Shown: positions 46,364 to 55,000 of the stretch, piece by piece
Numbering within the stretch: the stretch's first letter is position 1
How the letters are laid out: each line of letters starts with the position of its first letter
Assembly: GCF_014697195.1 (NCBI RefSeq)
Contig: NZ_JACJRJ010000018.1
Coordinates: 47,937 to 111,936 of the forward strand
Reading direction: 5' to 3'
Length of the DNA: 64,000 nucleotides
Origin: Cylindrospermum sp. FACHB-282
GTDB taxonomy: Bacteria; Cyanobacteriota; Cyanobacteriia; Cyanobacteriales; Nostocaceae
Made by a program: the position numbers and the translations under genes
The notes under the pieces: model-generated
The model's input: only the letters and a program-made list of their open reading frames with translations
What the model was told of the DNA's origin: nothing
The model's database searches: none

Positions 46364-48883
46364 TTATTTTTGAACTTTGTGTTTTTTATTTTGATGTGCC
46401 ATCAAAACCTGTTCTGACCTAGGTTTATAAATCAGATGAAATAAAACTTCCATATAGCGATCCCTGGCTTCGTTATTTTCTGGGCATACAAAATTCCAGA
46501 AACTAAACATTTTCGCTAGCAATAACAACTGATTGGTGTGTAACTCCCAGTTGTACTTGTGACGAATTCGCTGAATCATCCATTCTGAAATTTCCAGCCA
46601 GTATTCAGGATGAGCATCGCATTTATCCAGAAAATCCAAAAGTTTCTTCGCCGTTCCTTCTAAATCCGTTGGATTGAGGTGAAATCCATTATCTCGATCT
46701 TCGATAATTTCTAAGGAGCCACCAAATTGAGTAGCAAAAGTTGGCAAGCCAGAAATCATCGCTTCCAAAATACTCCTACCAAAAGATTCAAAGCGGGCAA
46801 AGTGGATAAAAATTCCCCGACAATCGGCAACAACTCGGTAAGCTTCGCCCATTTCTCTGCTAGGGAGGCGCATCCCTAACCAGCGGATATTTCCGTAGAG
46901 GTGATAATTATGAATAATGTCATGGAGTTTTTGAATTTCTTCTGCTTCTCCTGAATTTGTGGCCTCAGATGGATGCAGTTTACTCGTTAAAAGAATCAGA
47001 TTACAGCGCTCTTGCAATGCCTGACTTTTACCAAAGCATTCAGCCAAACCTGTAAGATTTTTGATAGCGTTAATCGGAGAAACAGCCAATATTGGTCTTT
47101 TGTTGGGGTTATTTAAGTAACCAAGAATTTGAGGATTTTCTGTTTTAAAAAGTAAGTCGTGAAATCGTTGACTGAGGTTGGAATCTCGGTCTGCTGTTTG
47201 GCTGTAGGGGAAGAAGATATGCTCACTTACTCCTGGTGGCACTACGTTGAATTTAGGACTAAACAAATTAATCCCATCAACGACGTGATACAACTGAGGC
47301 ATGGTAAAACACTTATAGGATTCATACTGTCCCACAGTGTCAGGTGTGCCAACAATTTCTTGGTAAGTGGAAGTGATGATAAAATCAGCAGCATTCATGC
47401 TGATTAAATCGGCAGTAAATTGAGCCGAGAAGTGGTATTGATCTTCTAAGTCTTGCCAATATAGGCTGCTAAAAAGATATTTAGGCTTTTCTAGGGAGTG
47501 GGCAATGTTGCATTGAGTGACTTTCAGGCTACGGGACAGAAGAAATGCCACTAAATTTCCGTCGCTGTAGTTACCCACAATTAGATTAGGCTTGCCTTTA
47601 AATTGAGCTAGTAGTTGTTCTTCGGCGTCAATGGCAAATCTTTCTAGATATGGCCAAACCTCAAATTTAGAAATCCAGTTATTGGTAACTTCTGGATTAG
47701 CTCCAGTAAAGGGAACGCGCAAAATCCAAGCATTTTCTGTACCTTGGACTTTTTCTAGGGGTAGGTTACAAAATGTCCCTTCGCAGTTAGGAATTAATCG
47801 GGTGAGAATAATGACTTGGGGTTGAATGCCTAATAAGTCAAGTCCCGCAAGTTTAATGTCTGCACGCAGTTTGTTTTCTAAGCTGCGAGCTTGTTCGAGG
47901 ACATAGATAACTTGACCGAGTGTTTCATCTCGTCCTAAAACATCCTCTTGAGCTACCCAGCCATGTATAGAAATGAGGACGACGCGAAAGATGACGGGGA
48001 CGCGGGCCACAAAGGCTTCAAGTATGGCAGGTTGTGGGCTGTCAATCAGTCTGTCCAGGAGTTGAAGGGTTTCGCTGACTCGTGCCACAGTGTTACCCCA
48101 ACCTGGTTCTAAGCCGAGTTGTTGCAGGTCAAAGCGAAATTTTTCGTAGGGTTCGTTAGGGGGGCGTTGGCTAAGGAATTTCAGCGCTTGGTGAATTTGT
48201 TGGGCTAGCTGGATACCTGATTTAATGCGATTGTTGAGCAGTAGGCGAATGCCGTCGTGACGCAACCCATGTATTGCTTGAAACAATATTTCTAACCAAT
48301 ACTGGGGGTCAGTTAACAATTGATTGCACAGATAGTGGTTGAGGAAGGCTAGACCTTGACCAATGTTTCTCGGATCGCTGATTGTGGGGGAATTTTCGTA
48401 AAAGGGATGGAGGTCTATTTCTAGAATGTGCGGTTGGTAGCCGTTGATGAGGCGATGGGCTTCTCTCCGAGACGCTTCGCGAACGCCGCGCTGGAAGCGA
48501 TGGGCTTCTCTCCGAGACGCTTCGCGAACGCCGCGCTGAAAGCGATCGCGCACATCTAATAATGCCTGGGGTGTCATCATCTCAAAACTAGTCAAATCCT
48601 CTTTAATTCGCCAAACCTCTTGGCTAGCAATCCGAGGACGAATCACAAACCAAGTACTTTCCTCGTCTAAAATTATTTCATGGGTATACTCTATGAGTTT
48701 GCCAATAGAAGAAGAGTGGTAAAAATAAGCAGGCTTTTGGAATTGGTGACAGTAGTCAGCAAACGCTAGCAGAATCTCATTTCTCAAAAGGTAACGCTTA
48801 CCTGTAGCAGTTAAGGTAAATATTAACTGTCGCAGTGCTGTTTTTTCATCACTGTCTAAGACAGATTGAATCAGTTTATACAT
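46364..48883 (-). CDS. susA: Sucrose synthase with in-frame repeat insertion
   Basis: This 839-residue protein reversibly converts sucrose + UDP/ADP to NDP-glucose + fructose, in cyanobacteria mainly cleaving sucrose towards polysaccharide and in heterocysts. The N-terminal sucrose synthase domain is followed by the family hallmark LGRDETLGQVIYVLEQARSL. The GT-B catalytic half has GNYSDGNLVAFLLS, IAHSLEKPKY, and the E-x7-E motif in FESFGRSILEAMISGLP. It is longer than the usual roughly 806 aa; residues 115-144 are two tandem 15-residue units from a dispersed repeat. It leads an operon with the GH65-phosphoglucomutase fusion. Confidence 0.92.
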   Translation of the reverse strand: MYKLIQSVLDSDEKTALRQLIFTLTATGKRYLLRNEILLAFADYCHQFQKPAYFYHSSSIGKLIEYTHEIILDEESTWFVIRPRIASQEVWRIKEDLTSFEMMTPQALLDVRDRFQRGVREASRREAHRFQRGVREASRREAHRLINGYQPHILEIDLHPFYENSPTISDPRNIGQGLAFLNHYLCNQLLTDPQYWLEILFQAIHGLRHDGIRLLLNNRIKSGIQLAQQIHQALKFLSQRPPNEPYEKFRFDLQQLGLEPGWGNTVARVSETLQLLDRLIDSPQPAILEAFVARVPVIFRVVLISIHGWVAQEDVLGRDETLGQVIYVLEQARSLENKLRADIKLAGLDLLGIQPQVIILTRLIPNCEGTFCNLPLEKVQGTENAWILRVPFTGANPEVTNNWISKFEVWPYLERFAIDAEEQLLAQFKGKPNLIVGNYSDGNLVAFLLSRSLKVTQCNIAHSLEKPKYLFSSLYWQDLEDQYHFSAQFTADLISMNAADFIITSTYQEIVGTPDTVGQYESYKCFTMPQLYHVVDGINLFSPKFNVVPPGVSEHIFFPYSQTADRDSNLSQRFHDLLFKTENPQILGYLNNPNKRPILAVSPINAIKNLTGLAECFGKSQALQERCNLILLTSKLHPSEATNSGEAEEIQKLHDIIHNYHLYGNIRWLGMRLPSREMGEAYRVVADCRGIFIHFARFESFGRSILEAMISGLPTFATQFGGSLEIIEDRDNGFHLNPTDLEGTAKKLLDFLDKCDAHPEYWLEISEWMIQRIRHKYNWELHTNQLLLLAKMFSFWNFVCPENNEARDRYMEVLFHLIYKPRSEQVLMAHQNKKHKVQK
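48452..48541. repeat. Two tandem 45-bp small dispersed repeats inside susA
   Basis: Each unit contains GGGCTTCTCTCCGAGACGCT and TCGCGAACGCCGCGCT. They encode FQRGVREASRREAHR twice, placed between VRDR and LINGYQP, where the enzyme family has no such residues. Confidence 0.85.
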
Positions 48884-50244
48884 AATTAATTCTCAAAATC
48901 TAGCTAGGTCACGACCTCTTTATCTCCTCAACTACCGTGGTTATAGATCACGGGTTTTTGAGGTACATTCCCTACTGCATATAGTAAATTCTCAGAAAAA
49001 TCCTCGCTTCTAGCTCTGGTATGAACCCTTGGGGGGATTTCCTAGTGATGGAACTATTCAATTAGTACTAATCACGACGATGCTATATCCAGGTTGGGAA
49101 ATTTTTACTATTTATAGTGCGTGACTTTGTCAACTTCTAATGTGTCACTTTATTAAATGGCTAAATATTTATAAGACATGATTTTGTCAACTTCTAATGT
49201 GTCACTTTATTAAATGGCTAAATATTTATAGGACATAATTTTGTCAACTTCTAATGTGTCACTTTATTAAATGGCTAAAATATTTAATAGTGCATAGTTT
49301 TGTCAATTTCTAATATGTCAGTTTATTAAATGGCTAAATATTTATAGTGCGTGATTTTGTCAACTTCTAATGTGTCACTTCTTCATCTGTTTGCTTTGAC
49401 ATATTTTTTCAACCTATTTATTTCATTAAGAAAATGCCAATTTGGCTACAGTTTTCAGTAAACAATAGTATTCTGCTAAATATGTATGATAGAATCCTTA
49501 GTGTTCAATGTGTTCGGGTCAAACAATTGACATTAAAAGCTAAGGTAATTAGAACTTACCTAGACTTTTAATGAGGGTAATGGGTAATATGCAAAGTAAG
49601 AGTTATCAACGCTTAAATGTCTGCTAACAAACCTCAAAAATCCCCAAGCAAAAATTCTGAAAATCACTAGATGATAACTACATTCAAAAATCGACATTGT
49701 ACGATTACGGTCTAGCCTTCCAGCAAAATCTGCACTGCAACTTATCTATTTAAGGTAGCTAATCAAGACAAAGCAACCATGAAGTTAATAGTATTGTGTT
49801 TCCTATTTTGAATGTCTGTCGATATTTAAAAGACAATTTCTGGCTTTGCTAAATTGTAGCTACTAACTAGTGCAGCATGGCGAAAATAACTAGCCATTCA
49901 AAAAAGATTCATCCATCTGATAAAAACCTGCAATATCCCTTCTGACTCCTGCCGAATTGCGCTAGCTAATGTACCTCAGGTACAAACAAATTTCAATTTT
50001 TGTTTTTTGTTAATTTGCTAGTTGTAAAAAAGTTTTACTTGATTCGTATTTAGAAAATGTATTCTATGGGTTTCAATTTTATTCCATAGAACTCAATTTC
50101 AACTCTGAGGTTTAAGGCTGGTTAGACAGCTACCTTGGAAATCATCAGCACTGCCTCAATACAGATTTTCTGCTATTAGGCAACTCTAAGAATGTGGGAT
50201 CAATTTATCAACTTCCAATTAGGCAAATTATATCTAAGCTACCC
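48884..50244. other. Long intergenic region, susA/hetP-like (1361 bp)
   Basis: It includes the 57-bp tandem array listed separately. The remainder is AT-rich, with no supported gene or RNA. It must contain the divergent promoters of the susA operon and the HetP-family gene. Confidence 0.5.
49105..49380. repeat. 57-bp tandem repeat array, five copies
   Basis: Copies of the TTTGTCAACTTCTAATGTGT segment start at 49126, 49183, 49240, 49299 and 49356 (periods 57, 57, 59, 57). Each is followed by CACTTTATTAAATGGCTAAA and an AT-rich spacer. Copies differ by only a few bases. Confidence 0.9.
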
Positions 50245-50553
50245 ATGAATTACCAACTTTCTTCTTCTCCAAACAATTTACTTGGTTCTATTACACCAGA
50301 ACAATTGAATCAAGTTATCGAAGCTATAACTGAGGGTAGATATTCCTGGGCTTGTGTATTGATTTTGCGGTTCATTGGTTATAATCCACTCCACTACATT
50401 CCCCAAAGAACTTACAGTCGTTTAATCAAAGAAAACAGACAAGTTATGAATCCACCTGCATCTACAAAACAGAAATTAGCAGTAAACATGAAATCCTCGA
50501 TGAATAGCTCTATTCACAGAGATTCATCTAAGGTTTTAAGCAAAATTAATTAA
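50245..50553 (+). CDS. HetP-family protein (heterocyst commitment family)
   Basis: This 102-residue protein contains the HetP core: ITPEQLNQVIEAITEGRYSW, CVLILRFIGYNPLHYIPQ, and RTYSRLIKENR. The tail is poorly conserved and basic. HetP and its paralogues control commitment to, or timing of, heterocyst formation downstream of HetR. Which paralogue this is cannot be told. ATG 50245 is preferred to GTG 50194 because homology starts just after it. No HetR-type palindrome was found by eye upstream. A 13-bp-stem hairpin follows the gene. Confidence 0.85.
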   Translation: MNYQLSSSPNNLLGSITPEQLNQVIEAITEGRYSWACVLILRFIGYNPLHYIPQRTYSRLIKENRQVMNPPASTKQKLAVNMKSSMNSSIHRDSSKVLSKIN

Positions 50554-50584
50554 TCTGGTTCTTGAGAATCTGCTGATAAAAAAC

Positions 50585-50614
50585 TGCTTAGTACTCAATG
50601 CTGAGTACTAAGCA
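50585..50614 (+). terminator. Strong hairpin after the HetP-family gene
   Basis: TGCTTAGTACTCA-ATGC-TGAGTACTAAGCA is a perfect 13-bp stem with a 4-base loop, 32 bp past the stop, followed by an A/T-rich tail. Confidence 0.6.
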
Positions 50615-50649
50615 CAAAAAATAATTTTGTTGGACAAATTCTTGACATT

Positions 50650-50738
50650 TGTGAACACAAAGATACCCGACTTCTCTAAGAAGTCGGGTATCTGAGTCAC
50701 TTTATGTTCACAAATCAAATAGGATCGCTATATGATAG
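50650..50738. mobile_element. Palindromic mini-element, copy 1
   Basis: The central hairpin GATACCCGACTTCT-CTA-AGAAGTCGGGTATC (50662-50692) is flanked by TTTGTGAACA and its complement. The same element occurs inverted at 61960-62061. Confidence 0.75.
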
Positions 50739-50795
50739 AGAAAATAGTTTGTGTTTTATTTACAATAAATTAAATTAGAATTCACAAGCTTATAA

Positions 50796-51179
50796 CTAAA
50801 ATATGCCAAATTTGATAGTTTTTTGTAATGATTTTTCAAAGTCCATTCCCTGTTGGTTGGCGATAAATAATAATGCTATTGCTGCTGAACGCATGGAATT
50901 ATCACAATGTATAAGTATTGGTTTCGGTAGTTCACTAATTACCTGGAATAACCGGAGTGCAAATTGATAATCTATTTCTTTAAGTTTGCAAGGGAGATTA
51001 GAATAGCACAATCCTAAAAACTCAGTTTTCTCCTGTTCAATTTTCCACCAACCATTTTCATCTGGGAAGCGTAGGTTAAGCACAGACTTGTAACCATGAT
51101 CAGCTATTTGTTGTAACTGTTCTGGTGTAATTTGTCCAGCGATTGTTAATTCATTATTAATCTTCCTAACAATATTCAT
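50796..51179 (-). CDS. DUF442/BLH-type tyrosine-phosphatase-like protein
   Basis: This 127-residue protein starts at ATG 51179 (the open frame begins at a TTG). NELTIAGQITPEQLQQIADHGYKSVLNLR is split by the family as N-terminal strand-helix elements. HCDNSMRSAA carries the P-loop Cys92 and Arg97 of cysteine phosphatases. Relatives are fused to, or neighbour, sulfide and beta-lactamase-fold hydrolases. Active-site residues are intact, so phosphatase activity is plausible; the substrate is unknown. It lies behind a 51-aa gene and a direct-repeat box on the same strand. Confidence 0.8.
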   Translation of the reverse strand: MNIVRKINNELTIAGQITPEQLQQIADHGYKSVLNLRFPDENGWWKIEQEKTEFLGLCYSNLPCKLKEIDYQFALRLFQVISELPKPILIHCDNSMRSAAIALLFIANQQGMDFEKSLQKTIKFGIF

Positions 51180-51263
51180 TGTACTTATTTTTTTAGTGAG
51201 AAGTGATGAGTTAGACAAGATTTGTAGCTAACTCAAAACTCAAGTATGGGGTTAAGAGAAACT

Positions 51264-51419
51264 TCAGATATCTTTTTTATTCACAGACACGTATTCAAAA
51301 ACTTTAACTTTTACCATTGGGTAGTTATTATCGCCAGAAGCTAAAATGTAGTTGACTACTTGTTGAAGAACTTCTTTCATTGATTGCAGAATTTGGTGTA
51401 ATTTTGTATAGTCAGACAT
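51264..51419 (-). CDS. Small hypothetical protein (51 aa)
   Basis: This short frame, MSDYTKLHQILQSMKEVL and onward, ends VSVNKKDI. It has a helical N-terminal half and a beta-like VKVKVFEYV. It lies 85 bp before the DUF442 gene on the same strand, 136 bp downstream of a direct-repeat box. Coding-like composition and operon position support it; the function is unknown. Confidence 0.5.
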   Translation of the reverse strand: MSDYTKLHQILQSMKEVLQQVVNYILASGDNNYPMVKVKVFEYVSVNKKDI

Positions 51420-51554
51420 AACTTGGGTTCCTTGATAAAAAACATATCAGTTGCGGCTAAATAGTCTACTTGCTGACTAGCAACAAGTGTGATGTTTAGC
51501 CAAGGGGGATGAAAAATTGCTTATGTTAGCTCTAAACTCAATTTAGAAAAACAA

Positions 51555-51574
51555 TTTGAGGAACTTGTGAGGGA
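51555..51574 (-). promoter_or_regulatory. TCCTCAC direct-repeat box 3
   Basis: Minus-strand core CCTCACAAGTTCCTCAAA. It faces the 51-aa gene and the DUF442 phosphatase gene. It is identical to the other boxes except for one C in the first repeat (TCCCTCA). Confidence 0.6.
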
Positions 51575-51812
51575 ATGTCCAATTGGGGCAAAATGAGCGA
51601 TATCCGCTTTTAATCTCTTGCCGATATCTGATCTGTCCAAAGTTGTTGCATTGAATTGAAAAAATATTTAATTAATTAGGATTTACATATTGACAAAAAA
51701 TGCTAAATATGAATATTAGTTTTATTCGTTGAAATTCCTATAGATTGTGCGTTAGGAAAGGCTAGGGATAGGATGGGTAAAGAGATGGATAATTTTGAAT
51801 TGGAGTGTAAGT

Positions 51813-51971
51813 AGGACTTGACGGACAGAAAATAGCAAATATGGGGTATGGTTTGTGTCGTTAAAAATCATGATTCGTGCATTAGGGAACGCACCCTACA
51901 GGTAGGATGGGTAAAGAGGCGCATCAAAAAAACCTGAAAAGACGGTAAATTTGTAAAGGAAAGTAAGTCCT
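51813..51971. mobile_element. MITE-like element, copy C
   Basis: Ends AGGACTT and AGTAAGTCCT. The internal GCATTAGGGAACGCACCCTA, GGTAGGATGGGTAAAGAGGC block matches the copies at 34112, 39980 and 62369. Confidence 0.6.
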
Positions 51972-52048
51972 ATGTAAGGGCAAAGTACGCCCTAAGCTAT
52001 AAGCTCAGGGTTTTGTAGAGAAGTGACAGTTAATTTTTAATTGTTTAA

Positions 52049-55000
52049 CTATTTTTTATTGCTCAGTACATGATTTATATTTTGCAATAATTCCTTGGCT
52101 GTGAAGGGTTTTGATAAATATGTTTGCACTTGAGTACTCGCAGGTTGGGTAAAGACCTCTGTTGGATTTAGTCCACTAAAAGCAATAATTTGCACCTTTG
52201 GGTTCATTTTTTGCAAAGTCCGGATGGCAGTGTTTCCATCCATTTCTGGCATCATCATATCCATTAAGACTACGCTGATTTCATGCTTGTGTTGGGCGTA
52301 GAGTGCGATCGCTTCGATGCCATTACTAGCAGTAAGAGTTTGGTAGTTGTTGTTTTCGAGAATGATTGTAGCAATTTCGCGAATTTGGGTTTCATCATCT
52401 ACAATTAAAATCAATTCTCCCTGTCCTTGAGGCACTTCTATGTCATCTATACCTAAGACTTGGGTGGCTTCTACGGATGGCAAATACAACTTAAACTGAG
52501 TGCCTCTACTAATTTGGCTAGAGACATTAACAAAACCGTTATGGCTTTTAATAATTCCCAGGACAGTTGACAAGCCCAAGCCCGTACCGGTGCCGACTTC
52601 TTTTGTGGTGAAAAATGGCTCAAAAATTCGATCTAATATTTCTGGCGCCATCCCAATTCCTGTATCCGCCACACTAATCACAATGTAATGTCCAACTTTA
52701 GCATCAAGATTCATTTGGGCATAGGCTTGATCAATAAACATATTTTCTGTAGAAATGCTGATCATTCCGCCCTCTGGCATGGCATCACGGGCATTTACTA
52801 CCAGATTCATCAGTACTTGATGCAGTTGTGTGGCGTCTCCAGAAACAGCCGAGAGGTCTTCCGGTATCTGTGTGGTCAATTCAATAGATTTGGGAAAAGT
52901 CTGCCTGGCAATTTGAATAATTTCCGCAATCAGGTGCTTGACTTGGACTATAGTGCGCTCACCTTTAAATCCACGGGCAAAGGATAATACTTGTTTGACT
53001 AAACCTGCCCCGCGTTTAGAGTTACTTTCGATGATCGTTAGCAGCTGGTGATAGCGCTCATCATTCTGGGTATATCTCATCTTCAGCAATTGCGCTGCTG
53101 CCATAATTGGCGTCAATATATTATTCAAGTCGTGGGCAATGCCACCTGCAAGAGTACCGAGGCTTTCCAGTCGCTGGGCGCGGAAGAACTGCCCCTGAAG
53201 TTGTTTTTTTTCTGTAATGTCGGTGTCAACAGTGAGGATGGATTTTGGTTGCCCTGTATCATCATGCATCAGTGTCCAGCGGCTTTCAACGATTATTTCC
53301 TGACGCAATTTGGTAAGTTTAGATAACTCACCCTGCCATGAGCCAAACTCCATTACGGCTTTCAGAGATGCGCTCTCTTGTTGCCACGAAGTTTCTGAGT
53401 AGAATAGCTCGTTGGGATTCTTGCCGAGGGCCTCATGAGCTTGCCAACCATATAACCGCTCTGCGCCTCGATTCCAGAATAAAATTTGGGTTTGTAAATC
53501 TCGCACAAAAATCGCGTCTGTGGCGATATCAAGTAGCGCCGCTTGCTCACGGATTTTCTGTTCTGCTTGCTGGCGTTCGCCCAGGGCAGCTTGCTGTTCA
53601 GTGATGTCAGTAAAGGAAATAACTACCCCATAAAGGGTAGGAGGGTCGTTTTGGTGAAACAGCGGTTGGGAATTCATCGAAACCCAGTTTAATTGTCCGT
53701 TGGGTTTGTAAAATCCCATGACGACGTTGGCAAAGGATTCACCTGTTTGTAAGGTTAATGCTAGTGGATAAGTGTCACTAGGAAAGGGAGAGCCGTCTTC
53801 ATGAATGCTAGGCCAATAGTATTTCCAAGGGGCGTGGCCGATCATCAAGTCGGCGGTAAGCCCAAGAATGTTTTCAGCGCTAGCATTACAGGCGACTATG
53901 TTGCCATCCGCATCCAAGAGCACAATACCCTCTCGTAAGGCTGCCACAACTGAACGATAGCGTTCTTCACTTTCTCTGAGTGCTGCTTCTGCCTGTTTGC
54001 GTTCGCTGATGTTTCTAGTTGTCCCAATCATCCGCATCGGCTGGCCTGTGTCGTTATAGTAAACCTGACCTCTGCCGTTTAACCAATGTTGGCTACCATC
54101 GGGCCAAATAGCCCGATATTCAATGAGAAATTCAATTCTTTGCTCAATGCTGCGTTTTACAGCCTGAGAAAAAGCTTCGCGGTCTTGGGGATGGATTAAA
54201 TCCTGAAAGTCTTCAATGCTAGGACACAAGGTGCCGCTGGGCAGACCATAAAGTGGTCCCATATTGGGAGACCAAACTTTGTCCTGGGTGAGGAGGTTCA
54301 AGTCCCAGATCCCCATATTGGCAGCTTCTAGAGCTAAATTTAGTCGTGCTTCACTTTCTCGCAGTGACTCTTCTGCCTGCTTGCGCTCGGTGATATCTTC
54401 GGCAATGCCACCATAGGAATAAACTTTTCCTTGTTCGTTTCTCATGGCAAAGCCGCGATCCCAAATCCAGCGCACTGATCCATCAGGTCGCAAAATCCGA
54501 TATTCTAAATCGGTGGACTCACCAGCGCGTTGCCGCTCCAATTTGGCAATTACGCGATCGCTATCTTCTGGATGAATTGCATCTATCCAGATCCTAGGAT
54601 CGTCGCGCAAACTTTGGCGAGTGCGCCCCCAAATTTTTTCATAAGCAGGATTCACATACAGGTTATCTCCTGACTCTAGGTTGGCAATCCAAATAAGTAC
54701 ATGGCTATTTTCGGCAAAATGACGAAATTTCTCTTCACTTTGCCGCAGTGCTTGCTCTACCTGCTTGCGCTCAGTAATATCTTCGGCAATGCCACCATAG
54801 AAGCAAACCTTCCCTTGTTGATCAAGCTTGGCAAAACCGCGATCCCAAATCCAGCGCACTGATCCATCAGGGCGCAAAATCCGATATTCTTCATCGGTGG
54901 ACTCACCAGCGGTTTGTCGCTCTAATTTGGCAAGTACGCTAGAGCGATCGTCTGGATAAACTGTGTCTAGCCAGATTTCAATGTGGTTGTGCAGATTCTG

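Larger units (their letters stand above)
51420..52048. repeat. Intergenic region with box 3 and two MITE-like elements
   Basis: A regulatory box at 51555-51574 is followed by two adjacent MITE-family copies: about 51679-51814, and 51813-51971 bounded by AGGACTT and AAGTAAGTCCT. No gene is seen. Confidence 0.6.

Noticed and set aside
49105..49380. 57-bp array considered as CRISPR
   Set aside because: Whole units including the spacer parts repeat, so there are no unique spacers.
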